64,000 nucleotides of DNA from DASZTV01 sp035550655. GTDB lineage: Bacteria; Actinomycetota; Actinomycetes; JAFAQI01. The notes under the pieces are model-generated. The model did no database searches. It was not told the origin of the DNA and worked only from the letters and a program-made list of their open reading frames with translations. Location: contig DASZOU010000036.1 of NCBI GenBank assembly GCA_035550655.1, forward strand, positions 1-64,000, read 5' to 3'. Below, in pieces: positions 42,927 to 52,253 of this stretch (the first letter of the stretch is position 1; each line of letters starts with the position of its first letter). The position numbers were made by a program, and so were the translations under genes.

Positions 42927-44156
42927 CTAGATGATGCCCAGCAGTGCGTCTGCCGCTGTTCTTACCGTCTCGGGTGCCGTTGCGTCTTCGCCCTCGTTGC
43001 TCGCCCAGTCGTCTACCGCGCTTAGCGCTGTTGGTGTGTCCAGGCCGCTTCGTAGCGCTCGTCTCACTTGGTCGATCAGGGGGTTCGCGGGCGGTGCCGT
43101 CTTGCGGTCGAATGCGGCGCGCCAGTCGGCCAGTCTGGTCGTCGCGCTCTTGATTTCTTCGTCTTCCCATTCCCAGGGCTTGGCGTAGTGGTGGTTGAGC
43201 AGGGCGAGGCGGATGGCCATCGGGTCGATGCCGGCGTCGCGGAGCTTGCTGACCAGGACCAAGTTGCCTTTGGACTTGGACATCTTCTCGCCGTCGTACC
43301 CGACCATCGCCTGGTGCAGCGAGGCGCGGGCGAACGGCGCGTGGCCGGTGAGGGCGGCCGCCTCGGCCGAGCCCATCTCGTGGTGCGGAAAGACGAGGTC
43401 CTCGCCGCCGCCCTGGACGTCGATCGTCTCGCCGAGGTGGCGCATCGCGATCGCGGTGCACTCGATGTGCCAGCCGGGTCGGCCTTGGCCGAGCACGGTG
43501 TCCCACGACGGCTCTCCGGGCCGCGCCGCCTGCCACAGCAGGCAGTCGAGCGGATCCTTCTTTCCGGGTCGGTCGGGGTCGCCGCCGCGCTCGCCGAACA
43601 GCGCCAGCATGCGGTCGATGGGCAGGTGGCTGAGCTCACCGAACCCGGGCGCCGAGGCGACCGAGAAGTAGATGTCGCCGTCGACGTCGTACGCCGCGCC
43701 CCGTTCTCGGAGCTGCACGATCGCCTCGACGATGTCGGGGATCGCCTCCACGGCACCGATGTACTCGGCCGGGGCCAGGATCCGCAGCGCCGCCATGTCG
43801 GTCCGGAACAGCTCGGTCTCGCGTTCCGCGAGCGCGGTCCAGTCCTGCCCGGTTGCCACCGCCCGCTCGAGCAGCGGGTCGTCGACATCCGTCACGTTCT
43901 GGACGTAGCGCACGTCGGTCCCGGCGTCGCGGCTGACCCGCTGCAGCTCGTCGAACAACAGGTATGTCGCGGCGTGACCCAGATGGGTGGCGTCGTACGG
44001 CGTGATCCCGCACACGTAGAGGGTGAGCAGGTCCTTGCCGTCATCAAGACGGACAAGCTCGCCGCTGGCGGTGTCACGGATCTCGACCGGGATGTCGCTC
44101 GCCGGCACGCCGAGCGCGGCGAGGCTCGGCACGGCTGGTGACTCCCACGCACGCAC
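42927..44156 (-). CDS. mshC: Cysteine:GlcN-Ins ligase MshC (mycothiol synthesis)
   Basis: ATP-dependent ligase joining cysteine to 1-D-myo-inosityl-glucosaminide, the third enzyme step to mycothiol. It is a cysteinyl-tRNA-synthetase paralogue of 409 aa, shorter than CysRS because the anticodon-binding domain is missing. Visible are zinc ligand C49 in YVCGITPYDATHLGH, the HLGH motif (58-61), GWHIECTAIAMRHLG, GGGEDLVFPHHE and KMSKS (291-295). The start MRAWESPAVPSL matches MshC N-termini. Presence of mycothiol agrees with a sigma-R-type rbpA promoter in the window. Confidence 0.95.
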   Translation of the reverse strand: MRAWESPAVPSLAALGVPASDIPVEIRDTASGELVRLDDGKDLLTLYVCGITPYDATHLGHAATYLLFDELQRVSRDAGTDVRYVQNVTDVDDPLLERAVATGQDWTALAERETELFRTDMAALRILAPAEYIGAVEAIPDIVEAIVQLRERGAAYDVDGDIYFSVASAPGFGELSHLPIDRMLALFGERGGDPDRPGKKDPLDCLLWQAARPGEPSWDTVLGQGRPGWHIECTAIAMRHLGETIDVQGGGEDLVFPHHEMGSAEAAALTGHAPFARASLHQAMVGYDGEKMSKSKGNLVLVSKLRDAGIDPMAIRLALLNHHYAKPWEWEDEEIKSATTRLADWRAAFDRKTAPPANPLIDQVRRALRSGLDTPTALSAVDDWASNEGEDATAPETVRTAADALLGII

Positions 44157-44192
44157 GGCTCGGAGCCTACGGGGAGGTGCTCGGCGCCACGG

Positions 44193-44843
44193 TCAGGTGG
44201 TCTCGGCGGCTGCCGGCGCGGGCATGACGGCGACCGCCACGACGGCACCGAACAGTGCGACCGCCGTGAGACCCGCCCCGAGGTAGAGGTTCATCGCTCC
44301 GCCCGGCGCCATGAAGCCGTGATGGCCGAACACGGTGGTCGTCTCGATCGCCTGCTCCAGCGCGGCGACACCGGCGAGCACTCCCATCCAGCGCGGCCAG
44401 CCATGGTCGCCGAGGCCCACGACGGCGAGCGGGACGAGCATGGCCAGGGTCGCGCTCGTCAGAACCGGGCCCCAGAACAGGGCGATGTGAAAGACCAACG
44501 GCGTGGACGGCGATCCGGTGGCCGGCGCGAAGGCCAGCGCTCCCCAGAGCCAGCACTGGATCGCCGTCTCGACCACGAAGGCAATCGCCCCCGCGAAGTA
44601 GACATCACGCCAGCCGGACGGCAGCCACAGCCGAAGGCCCGCCGACGCCGCACAGAAGAACGGCAGCCCGATCACGAGCAGCCATGCAAACGTCCGCACA
44701 TGGCCCTCGTGGCCGGCCAGCCAGGTCGTCGTGGTCGCCGAAGAGGCGTCCGCGGCGGGCGGCTTGCCCAAGGCCGTCGTCGCCGCGAGGTACAGGACGG
44801 CGAAAACCGCCGCCGATCCGACGATCAGCGATTTCGACCTCAT
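44193..44843 (-). CDS. Multi-pass membrane protein of unknown function
   Basis: A 216-aa protein with about six hydrophobic segments and the motifs TTTWLAGHEGHVRTFAWLL, FVVETAIQCWLWGAL and VFGHHGFMAPGGAMNLYLG. The several His residues in the loops might bind metal or haem, which is speculation. Family not recognised. ATG 44843 has GGAGGG 4 nt upstream. It lies between mshC and the SCO1664-like gene, all leftward, in a place where M. tuberculosis has other genes. Confidence 0.7.
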   Translation of the reverse strand: MRSKSLIVGSAAVFAVLYLAATTALGKPPAADASSATTTTWLAGHEGHVRTFAWLLVIGLPFFCAASAGLRLWLPSGWRDVYFAGAIAFVVETAIQCWLWGALAFAPATGSPSTPLVFHIALFWGPVLTSATLAMLVPLAVVGLGDHGWPRWMGVLAGVAALEQAIETTTVFGHHGFMAPGGAMNLYLGAGLTAVALFGAVVAVAVMPAPAAAETT

Positions 44844-44868
44844 CGACCCTCCGGAGGCGTCTCGGTTC

Positions 44869-45600
44869 CTAGAACGGCGGCCACGGCATGGGTGGCCAGT
44901 CGCCTCCCGGCATCGGGTGCCGACCGGTCGCCAGCAGCCGGTCGACGCGACGGCAGGTCGCTGCGACCTCGGCGCGAGTAAGCAGGTCCGCCAAGGCCCC
45001 GCCGAGCTGGCCGTCGAGCGCGTGGCGGAGATGGGTGAGCACGCCGAGCGCCTCCGCCGTGAGCTTCTTGCCGCGCCAGGCCCACAGCAGTGTGCGCAGC
45101 TTGTCGTCGGCGGAGAAGCACACGCCATGGTCGACGCCGTACACGTGACCGCCCGGCACCGGCAGCAGATGACCGCCTTTGCGGTCCGCGTTGTTGATCA
45201 CCGCGTCGAACACCGCCATCCGCCGCAGCGGATCGATGGTGCTGCGCACGAGCCCGCCGAGATCGACGCTCTCGTCGACATCGATCCACAGCTGTGCCAT
45301 GCCCGGCCCGTACGGACCGTCGCGCATCACCGTGGGCGGAACGATGTCCCAGCCGCTCTCGACAGACACCAGGTACGCCGCGACCTCACGCCCGGCCAGC
45401 GTCCCCTCCGGGAAGTCCCACAACGGCCGCTCCCCCGCGATCGGCTTGTAGACGCAGGCCGCACTGTGGCCGTCGAGCTCGACCGTGCAGTAGAGCGTCG
45501 CGTTGGAGGCGTCGACCAACCGGCCTTCGACCGACAGCTCGCCGTCGCGGAGCAGCTGGAGCGCGTCGTCCGCGTCGAACGCCGGCGCCGCCTCGGTCAT
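44869..45600 (-). CDS. SCO1664/Rv2133c-like protein with PI3/4-kinase-like fold
   Basis: A 243-aa member of a conserved actinobacterial family annotated by similarity to phosphatidylinositol 3/4-kinase or HipA-like catalytic cores. Supporting segments: VEGRLVDASNATLYCTVE, CVYKPIAGERPLWDFP with the ATP-binding Lys, REVAAYLVS, then DAVINNADRKGGHLL (catalytic loop) and VYGVDHGVCF (metal-binding Asp). The substrate is unknown. It is followed and preceded by genes of the mshC neighbourhood as in M. tuberculosis (Rv2133c-Rv2134c-Rv2135c). ATG 45600 is clear. Confidence 0.82.
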   Translation of the reverse strand: MTEAAPAFDADDALQLLRDGELSVEGRLVDASNATLYCTVELDGHSAACVYKPIAGERPLWDFPEGTLAGREVAAYLVSVESGWDIVPPTVMRDGPYGPGMAQLWIDVDESVDLGGLVRSTIDPLRRMAVFDAVINNADRKGGHLLPVPGGHVYGVDHGVCFSADDKLRTLLWAWRGKKLTAEALGVLTHLRHALDGQLGGALADLLTRAEVAATCRRVDRLLATGRHPMPGGDWPPMPWPPF

Positions 45601-45617
45601 ACCACCAGTGTCGCCCG

Positions 45618-46181
45618 TCACCCGGCGTGCAGGTGTCCGTTCTGGCGGGGGCAGATGTGGCCCTCCGGGTCGAGCGGGTTGCCGCACAGCGGGCAGGGCG
45701 GCCGGCCGGCCGCGACGACCCGGAGCGCTCGCTTGGCGAAGGCACGCGCGACCGCGGGCGACAGCCGCACCCGCAGCATGTCCGCGTCGGTTTCCGCGTC
45801 CGACGGCGCAGCGCCTTCGGCTTCGTCCTCGACGACCGACTGCGCCTCGATGATCACGAGCTTCTCGTCGTCGTCCCATGCCAGCGCGAGCGTCCCGACC
45901 CGAAACTCCTCCTCCACCGGCGTGTCCAGCGGGGCGACGTCCTCCAGCTGCGGCGGCGCCACCGCGGGCACCGGCGAGTCGCTGCCTTGCCGGCGCCGCA
46001 CCTCGTCGAGCAGCTCGTCCAGGCGCTCGGCGAGGGCGGAAACCTGGAGCTTCTCGAGGATGACGGACACCAGCCGGCCGTCGCCGCTGGCCTGGAGGAA
46101 GAAGGTGCGCTGCCCTGGCTCACCGACCGTGCCCGCGACAAAGCGCTCAGGCGGGTCGAAGGCGAACTCACGGCCTGGCAT
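45618..46181 (-). CDS. DUF3090-family protein (Rv2134c-like)
   Basis: A 187-aa protein of unknown function. It begins MPGREFAFDPPERFVAGTVG and contains GQRTFFLQASGDGRLVSVILEK, FRVGTLALAWDDDEKLVIIEAQ and a C-terminal zinc-binding segment CPLCGNPLDPEGHICPRQNGH. These are DUF3090 hallmarks as I recall them. ATG 46181 is chosen over the GTG just before it, with AGGG upstream. It lies 17 bp before the SCO1664-like gene, which fits one transcript. Confidence 0.88.
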   Translation of the reverse strand: MPGREFAFDPPERFVAGTVGEPGQRTFFLQASGDGRLVSVILEKLQVSALAERLDELLDEVRRRQGSDSPVPAVAPPQLEDVAPLDTPVEEEFRVGTLALAWDDDEKLVIIEAQSVVEDEAEGAAPSDAETDADMLRVRLSPAVARAFAKRALRVVAAGRPPCPLCGNPLDPEGHICPRQNGHLHAG

Positions 46182-46210
46182 CACGTCACCCTAGAACGTG
46201 TCGGCGCCGG

Positions 46211-46900
46211 TCAACGCCCGCCGCCCGCCCCACCGCCTACGGCGGCGTCCGAGGACCGGGTGCGGCGCGGGCGCTTCGGCGGGATCAGGCCGGCCACATC
46301 GCCTCCGACGTCGTTCATCCGTACGACGAACGGGCGCAGCTTCGTGTAGGTCACCACGGACACCGACGCCGGGTCGACAACGATCCGCTGGAACTCGTCG
46401 AGGTGCAGGCCGAGCGCGTCTGCGAGCACGGCCTTGATGACGTCGCCGTGGCTTACCGCGATCCAGGTCGCGTCGTCGCCGAGCCTGGCGTTGTGCTCGC
46501 GGACGGCCGTGACGGCGCGCGCCTGCGTGTCCCGCAACGCCTCGCCACCGGGAAACGTCGCGGCGCTCGGGTGCGCCTGCACGACCTTCCACAGCGGGTC
46601 CTTGGCGAGGGTCTTCAACGGCTGGCCCTGCCAGTCCCCGTAGTGGCACTCACCGAGGCGCTCGTCGGTCTCGACGCCGAGCTTGTCCCGTCCCGCGAGC
46701 AGTGCGGTCGCCGTCTCCTGGCAGCGTTCGAGCGGGCTGCTGACGATCGCCGTAACAGGCACTGCGGCGAGCCGCGTGGCGAGCGCCTCGACCTGCTCGA
46801 CTCCCTTCGGAGCCAGGTGGACCCCCGGCGTCCAGCCGGCAAGCGTCCCGCCGGTGTTCGCGCTTGTCAGGCCGTGTCGTACCAGCAGAACCGTTGTCAC
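46211..46900 (-). CDS. Histidine phosphatase / phosphomutase-like protein (Rv2135c-like)
   Basis: Histidine-acid phosphatase-fold protein of 229 aa. The catalytic RHG is at LLVRHGLTSAN (about 5-15); the second His lies in IAVSHGDVIKAVLADALG (about 150-167); SSPLERCQETA and ECHYGDWQGQPL are typical. It belongs to the MSMEG_4193-like branch of unknown substrate. GTG 46900 has no obvious ribosome-binding site. The Ser/Thr- and Arg-rich C-terminal tail after 210 is probably disordered. It precedes the DUF3090 gene by 29 bp. Confidence 0.9.
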   Translation of the reverse strand: MTTVLLVRHGLTSANTGGTLAGWTPGVHLAPKGVEQVEALATRLAAVPVTAIVSSPLERCQETATALLAGRDKLGVETDERLGECHYGDWQGQPLKTLAKDPLWKVVQAHPSAATFPGGEALRDTQARAVTAVREHNARLGDDATWIAVSHGDVIKAVLADALGLHLDEFQRIVVDPASVSVVTYTKLRPFVVRMNDVGGDVAGLIPPKRPRRTRSSDAAVGGGAGGGR

Positions 46901-46910
46901 AGGAGGCGGC

Positions 46911-47960
46911 TCAGTCGCCGACGCCGGACTTGTCGAGCGCTTCGGCGACCGCGCGCAGCGTGCTGATCCGCTGCTCCTGCGTCCCACCGAACCCGCTCAC
47001 GTTGACCGTGGTGACGCCGGAAGCGGCGAGCGCCTGCATCCGCTCTGCCACGCGCTCCACCGGTCCGAGCAGCGACGTCCGGTCGATGAACTCGAGCGGG
47101 ATCGCGGCGGCCGCCTCGGCGTACTTGCGGTCGAGGTAGAGGTTCTGGACTTCCTCGGCTTCCTTCTCGAAGCCCATCCGGCAAGCCAGCCGGTTGTAGA
47201 AGTTCTGCTCACGCGACCCCATGCCGCCGACGTACAAGGCCGAGTAGCCGCGGACCGGGTCCGCGCACTCCTCGACCGAGTCGCCGATGATCACCGGGGT
47301 CGTCGGCATCACGTCGAACGGCGCGTCGACGCGGCCGGCCTTCTGCTTGCCCGCGTTGACCGATGCAATCAGCTCGGGCGCGAACTCGGGGTCGTAGAAG
47401 ATCGCGAGCCAGCCGTCGCACTTCTCTCCGGCCAGCTCGAGGTTCTTCGGGCCGATCGCGGCCAGGTAGATCGGGATGTACTCGCGGATCGGATGGATGA
47501 TCATCTTCAGTGCCTTGCCCGGGCCGTCGGGCAGCGGAAGCTCGTAGTGACTGCCGTGGTACTCGACGCGTTCGCGAGCAAGCGCCATGCGCACGATGTC
47601 GATGTACTCGCGGGTGCGGGCGAGCGGCTTGTCGAACCGGACGCCGTGCCAGCCCTCGGACACCTGCGGGCCTGACACGCCGAGCCCGAGCCGGAACCGG
47701 CCGCCGGACAGGGTGTCAATGGTCGCGGCGGTCATCGCCGCCATTGCGGGCGAGCGGCCCGGGATCTGGAAGATCCCGCTGCCGAGCTCGATCTTCGTGG
47801 TCTTGGCGGCGAGGAACGCGAGGACGGTCGCGGCGTCGTTGCCATACGCCTCAGCGGTCCAGACGCTGGTGAAACCGAGCCGCTCGGCCTCGAGCACCAG
47901 ATCGATGTTGTCGGTATCGCTCGCCAGACCCCAATAGCCCAGGTTGAGTCCCAGTCTCAT
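46911..47960 (-). CDS. LLM-class F420-dependent oxidoreductase
   Basis: Luciferase-like monooxygenase-fold enzyme of 349 aa, expected to use coenzyme F420. Hallmarks: MRLGLNLGYWG, EAERLGFTSVWTAEAYGNDAATVLAFLAAKT, SGIFQIPGRSPAMAAMTAATIDTLSGGRFRLGLGVSGPQV and PIYLAAIGPKNLELAGE. The TAEAYG segment fits F420-binding members; FMN use cannot be excluded. Substrate unknown. It lies 10 bp upstream of the histidine phosphatase gene on the same strand. ATG 47960 starts it. Confidence 0.9.
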   Translation of the reverse strand: MRLGLNLGYWGLASDTDNIDLVLEAERLGFTSVWTAEAYGNDAATVLAFLAAKTTKIELGSGIFQIPGRSPAMAAMTAATIDTLSGGRFRLGLGVSGPQVSEGWHGVRFDKPLARTREYIDIVRMALARERVEYHGSHYELPLPDGPGKALKMIIHPIREYIPIYLAAIGPKNLELAGEKCDGWLAIFYDPEFAPELIASVNAGKQKAGRVDAPFDVMPTTPVIIGDSVEECADPVRGYSALYVGGMGSREQNFYNRLACRMGFEKEAEEVQNLYLDRKYAEAAAAIPLEFIDRTSLLGPVERVAERMQALAASGVTTVNVSGFGGTQEQRISTLRAVAEALDKSGVGD

Positions 47961-48043
47961 TGGCGCAGCGTAGTGCGAGGCAGATCATCCACCGCCCGGT
48001 GCGTCGCCCTCTGACGCCGATGAGCCGCGGATAGCCTCGCCCC

Positions 48044-49027
48044 ATGAGGCAGCGTCGGCTCGGGACGACGGGGCTCTACGTCTCCGATCTGGCGCTCGGC
48101 ACGATGGGCTGGGGCCGGGACACCGACGAGGACGACGCCGCCGGCCAGCTTCGCACCTTCGTCGACGCCGGCGGCACTCTGGTCGACACGGCGGACGTCT
48201 ACGTCGGAGGCGAGAGCGAGCTCATCCTCGGGCGCCTGCTCGCGAACACGGTCAACCGCGCCGACATCGTGGTCGCGACGAAGGCCGGCAGCCGTCGCGA
48301 CGAAGGCCGCGACCGCGACGCGTCGCGGCGCCACCTGCTCGACGCTCTCGACGCCTCGCTTGACCGGCTCGGCACCGACCACGTCGATCTGTGGCAGCTC
48401 CATCAGTGGGATCCCCGCACCCCGGTCGAGGAGACGCTCGCGGCGCTGGACACGGCGGTGACGAGCGGCCGAGCCCGCTACGTCGGCATCAGCAACTACT
48501 CCGGCTGGCAAACCGCGAAGGCCGCGACGTGGCAGCGGGCCTGGCCTGGCCGGGCCCCGATCTGCTCGACCCAGGTGGAGTACTCGTTGCTGCAACGCGG
48601 TGTCGAGCGAGAGGTCGTTCCCGCCGCGCTGAGCCTCGGGATCGGCATCCTGGCGTGGTCGCCGCTGGGCCGGGGCGTGCTCACCGGGAAGTACCAAGCG
48701 GGTACGCCGGCGGACTCCCGCGGTGCGTCGCGGGACTACGGCCGGTTCATCCGGCCCTATCTCGACGATCGGGCCTCCCGCATCGTCGGCGCGGTGCTGA
48801 CCGCCGCCGACGGGCTGGGCGTGTCGCCGCTTGCCGTCGCCCTCGCGTGGGTGCGTGATCGCCCGGGTGTGGTGGCGCCCGTCCTCGGGGCCCGCACCGC
48901 CGCACAGCTGCGCACGTCCCTCGAGGCCGACGCGACCGTGCTGCCGGATGAGATCCGCAACGCACTGGACGACGTGTCAGAGCCCGACATGGGCTATCCC
49001 GAAGCCCCGCCTCCGCTCAGCCGCTGA
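48044..49027 (+). CDS. Aldo/keto reductase
   Basis: NADPH-dependent oxidoreductase of 327 aa, (beta/alpha)8 barrel. The catalytic tetrad is visible: Asp and Tyr in VDTADVYVGGESE (about 47-59), Lys in VVATKAGSRR (about 78-87) and His in LWQLHQWDPRTPVEET (about 118). The cofactor end appears in DGLGVSPLAVALAWVRD and PVLGARTAAQLRTSL. Close to the Tas/YajO type. ATG 48044 starts it, 83 bp from the divergent LLM gene; the RecD-like gene begins 6 bp downstream. Confidence 0.93.
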   Translation: MRQRRLGTTGLYVSDLALGTMGWGRDTDEDDAAGQLRTFVDAGGTLVDTADVYVGGESELILGRLLANTVNRADIVVATKAGSRRDEGRDRDASRRHLLDALDASLDRLGTDHVDLWQLHQWDPRTPVEETLAALDTAVTSGRARYVGISNYSGWQTAKAATWQRAWPGRAPICSTQVEYSLLQRGVEREVVPAALSLGIGILAWSPLGRGVLTGKYQAGTPADSRGASRDYGRFIRPYLDDRASRIVGAVLTAADGLGVSPLAVALAWVRDRPGVVAPVLGARTAAQLRTSLEADATVLPDEIRNALDDVSEPDMGYPEAPPPLSR

Positions 49028-49033
49028 CGCCCG

Positions 49034-50917
49034 TTGGCTGACACCGCCTTCGAGGCGTTCTGCGAGGCAGGGCTCTGGCCCACGCTCGGCCGCCTTGCGG
49101 CCGCTCTCCCGGCAGCTCACATCAACGGTCCGGACGACGTGAGCATCGACGCGCTATCCACGTTGGAAGGCGTCACCCGCGACCGCGCCGAGAAGCTGGT
49201 CAAGGCGTTCGCCGGCGCCACGCCCCGACTCGAGGTGGCCGAGCTGCTGTTCGCTGCGTCGTTGTCGGTGCGGCCCGCGTTCGGCGCGGTGGACGCGTTC
49301 GGCGCCGACGCCGCGGCCTTGCTCCGCGAGGATCCTTGGCGCCTGCTCGAGGTGGCCGGTGTCGACGTACGCACCGCCGACCGGTTCGCGCTGGCCACCT
49401 TGCCGGAACGCCCGACCAAGGAGGATCCGCGCCGCGGCCGCGCGCAGGTGGCGCACGCGCTGGGACGGGCGGCCCGGGACGGGCACACCGTCGTCCCTGA
49501 AGCCACGTTGATCGCTGCGCTCGCCGGGCTCGACGCACCGGATCCGCAGGCGGCGCTCGAGGCGGCACTCGCCGAGGGGCGCGTGCACGGCTTCGAGGAG
49601 TACGACCCCGAAGGCGCCGTCCATCACCTCTACGGCCTGGAGCGATATGCAATGGCCGAGGAGGCGGTGTCCGAGGGCATCGAGCGGCTGGTGGCGACCG
49701 CCGAGCCGTTCTGCGGCGCCGACGAGGCGATCAGCGGGGACCACGAGCTCGATCCCGCACAGCGTGATGCCGTTGTCGCGGTCGCGCTCCACGCGGTCAC
49801 GGTCCTGCACGGAGGGCCGGGCACCGGCAAGAGCCGAACCGTGGCGGCAGTCGTCGACATGGCAGCCCGACACGACAAGCAGATCGCGCTGGCTGCGCCG
49901 ACCGGCCGCGCCGCCAAACGTCTCGAGGCGCTGACCGGGCACAGTGCGACGACCCTGCACCGGCTGCTGCAGGCGCAAGGCACCTCAGGAGAGTTCCTGC
50001 GCAACGAGGCCTGGCCGCTCGACGCCGACCTGGTGGTCGTCGACGAGGCGTCGATGCTCGACGTGGAGCTTGCGGCCGCCCTGCTCGAAGCGTGCAAGGA
50101 CGAGACACACCTGATGCTCGTCGGCGACCCGGCGCAGCTTCCGTCGATCGGGCCGGGTCGTGTGCTCGGTGACGTCCTCGACGCGGAAACGGTGCCGTCG
50201 ACCGAGCTCACGATCCTGCACCGGCAGGCGGAGGGCGGCGCGATCGCTCGGCTCGCGACAGCGGTCCGCTCCGGGGAGCTTCCCGCGGTGGAGGATCCGA
50301 CGAAGGAGGTCGTGGTCATCGCAGCGGATGGCCCGGCCGACGCGGCCCGTCGCGTCACCCAGCTCGTCACGGACTCGATCCCGCGGGTGTTCGGCATCCC
50401 GCCGGGCGACATCCAGGTGCTCACCCCGGTCCACCGCGGCGCCGCCGGCACCGAAGCGCTCAACGCCGCGTTGAAGGCCCAGCTCAACCCGGGGCAGGGT
50501 GCGGTCGCAGGTTTCGACGCCGGAGACCGCGTCGTTGCCACCGCGAACCACCTCGACAACGGCTTCGCCAACGGGGAGGTAGGGGTCGTCAACGAATCGA
50601 CGGAGTCCCTGCTCGCCATCGACTTCGGCGCAGGTCCCGTCGCCGTACCGGGAAAGGCGATGCGCGACATCGTGCACGGCTGGGCGATCACCGTGCATCG
50701 CGCGCAGGGATCGGAATGGCCCGCCGTCGTGGTCGTGCTTCCACCCGAGGCGACGGGCATGCTGTCGCGGCCGCTCGTGTACACGGCGTTGACCCGCGCG
50801 CAGCGCCACCTGTCGATCGTGCACGCCGCCGGCCCCGCGCTGGCACGAGGCGTGCGAGAAGTCGGCGCTCGGCCCCGTCGTACCCGTCTCGCGTCGCTGC
50901 TGAGGGGCGAGGGCTAG
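49034..50917 (+). CDS. RecD-like superfamily 1 DNA helicase
   Basis: ATP-dependent 5'-3' helicase of 627 aa resembling RecD2 rather than the RecBCD subunit, since no recB/recC is nearby. The N-terminal 230 residues include helix-hairpin-helix-like segments (TLEGVTRDRAEKLVKAF). Motor motifs: Walker A HGGPGTGKSRTVAA with K266, motif Ia APTGRAAKRL, Walker B VVVDEASMLDVELAA, motif III GDPAQLPSIGPGRVLGD and the C-terminal ITVHRAQGSEWPAVVVVLP plus TALTRAQRHLSI. TTG 49034 is the likely start but lacks a good ribosome-binding site. Its stop shares CTAG with the convergent M20 gene. Confidence 0.88.
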   Translation: MADTAFEAFCEAGLWPTLGRLAAALPAAHINGPDDVSIDALSTLEGVTRDRAEKLVKAFAGATPRLEVAELLFAASLSVRPAFGAVDAFGADAAALLREDPWRLLEVAGVDVRTADRFALATLPERPTKEDPRRGRAQVAHALGRAARDGHTVVPEATLIAALAGLDAPDPQAALEAALAEGRVHGFEEYDPEGAVHHLYGLERYAMAEEAVSEGIERLVATAEPFCGADEAISGDHELDPAQRDAVVAVALHAVTVLHGGPGTGKSRTVAAVVDMAARHDKQIALAAPTGRAAKRLEALTGHSATTLHRLLQAQGTSGEFLRNEAWPLDADLVVVDEASMLDVELAAALLEACKDETHLMLVGDPAQLPSIGPGRVLGDVLDAETVPSTELTILHRQAEGGAIARLATAVRSGELPAVEDPTKEVVVIAADGPADAARRVTQLVTDSIPRVFGIPPGDIQVLTPVHRGAAGTEALNAALKAQLNPGQGAVAGFDAGDRVVATANHLDNGFANGEVGVVNESTESLLAIDFGAGPVAVPGKAMRDIVHGWAITVHRAQGSEWPAVVVVLPPEATGMLSRPLVYTALTRAQRHLSIVHAAGPALARGVREVGARPRRTRLASLLRGEG

Positions 50918-52218
50918 GCGCGAGCGAGAAAGCGGCTGAGGGTCCGCACGCCGAACTGCAGGCCGTCGATGGGAACCCGCTCATCGACGCCGTGGAACAT
51001 CCCGACGAAGTTCAGGTCCGGGGGCAGCCGCAACGGGGAGAAGCCGAAGCAACGCATCCCCAGCTCGGAGAACGACTTCGCGTCGGTGCCGCCCGACAGC
51101 GCGTAAGGAATGACCCGCGCATCGGGGTCCTCGGCGACGATCGCCGCGGTCATGGCAGCGACGAGGTCACCGTCGAACGTGGTCTCGTAGGCAATCTGCG
51201 TCTGCACCACCTCGATCGCGACATCTGGACCGACCACCCGCGCGAGCTCCTCCCGGAACCGCTCCTCGCCGCCCGGCAGGAAGCGGCAGTCGAGGTACGC
51301 GTGGGCCTCGCCGGGGATCACGTTCTGCTTGTAACCGGCGTCGAGCATCGTCGGGTTCGCGGTGTGCCGCACCGTCGCGCCGATCATGCGGGCGAGCGGT
51401 CCGAGCTTGGCCAGCACACCTTCGACGTCGGAGGGATCGAAGGCGATCCCCAGCGCGTCACAGATCTCCCGAAGGAACTGCTCCACGGTCGGACCCAGCT
51501 CGATCGGGAATGTGTGCCGCCCGACCCTCGCAACGGCTTCTGCCAGCGTGGTCACGGCGTTGTCGTCGTTGAGCATCGACCCGTGCCCGGCCATGCCCTT
51601 TGCGACCAGCCGCAACCACGCGATGCCCTTCTCCGCGGTCTCGATCGCGTAGAGCCGTCTGCCGCCGACCGTCATCGAGAAGCCACCGACCTCGCTGACC
51701 GCTTCGGTGCATCCCTCGAACAGCTCGGCGTGGTTGTCGACGAGGTGATGCGCGCCTTTCACGCCGCCGGCTTCCTCGTCCGCGACGAACGCGAGCACGA
51801 CGTCCCGTGGCGGTCGCTTGCCTTGCCTCGACCAGTCCAGCAGGAGCGCGAGCACCATCGCGTCCATGTCCTTCATGTCGACCGCGCCACGGCCCCACAC
51901 GCAGCCGTCGCGGACCTCGCCCGCGAACGGATCCACCTGCCAGTCGTCGGCGTTGGCGGGCACGACGTCCAGGTGCCCGTGGATGAGCAATGCGTCCCGG
52001 CTGCTGTCCGCGCCGGCCCAGCGAGCGACGACGCTGGCCCGGCCGGGATCGGACTCGTAGATCTCGGGAGCCAAGCCGGCGTCGGTGAGTCGCGCCGCTA
52101 CCCACTCGGCGATCGCGCGCTCGCTGCCCGTGGGGTTGACCGACTCGATCCGGATCAGGTCGCGACAGATCTCAACGACTTCCTCGGCGGCGCGGTCCGT
52201 GACGCCCGCTTCGCTCAT
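50914..52218 (-). CDS. M20-family metallopeptidase (Rv2141c-like)
   Basis: Zinc-dependent amidohydrolase/peptidase of 434 aa of the ArgE/DapE/CPG2 type. Metal ligands and catalytic residues: LIHGHLDVVPAN (H and D), WGRGAVDMKDMDAM, VADEEAGGVKGAHHLV (Glu pair) and GMFHGVDERVP near the end. The dimerisation lid spans about 190-320. M. tuberculosis Rv2141c is labelled dapE2, but the substrate has not been fixed; a dipeptide or N-acyl amino acid is equally possible. ATG 52218 starts it. It converges on the RecD-like gene. Confidence 0.9.
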   Translation of the reverse strand: MSEAGVTDRAAEEVVEICRDLIRIESVNPTGSERAIAEWVAARLTDAGLAPEIYESDPGRASVVARWAGADSSRDALLIHGHLDVVPANADDWQVDPFAGEVRDGCVWGRGAVDMKDMDAMVLALLLDWSRQGKRPPRDVVLAFVADEEAGGVKGAHHLVDNHAELFEGCTEAVSEVGGFSMTVGGRRLYAIETAEKGIAWLRLVAKGMAGHGSMLNDDNAVTTLAEAVARVGRHTFPIELGPTVEQFLREICDALGIAFDPSDVEGVLAKLGPLARMIGATVRHTANPTMLDAGYKQNVIPGEAHAYLDCRFLPGGEERFREELARVVGPDVAIEVVQTQIAYETTFDGDLVAAMTAAIVAEDPDARVIPYALSGGTDAKSFSELGMRCFGFSPLRLPPDLNFVGMFHGVDERVPIDGLQFGVRTLSRFLARA

Positions 52219-52253
52219 CGTCGTCCGTCCTTCCGCGCCGGACCCCCGAATGT

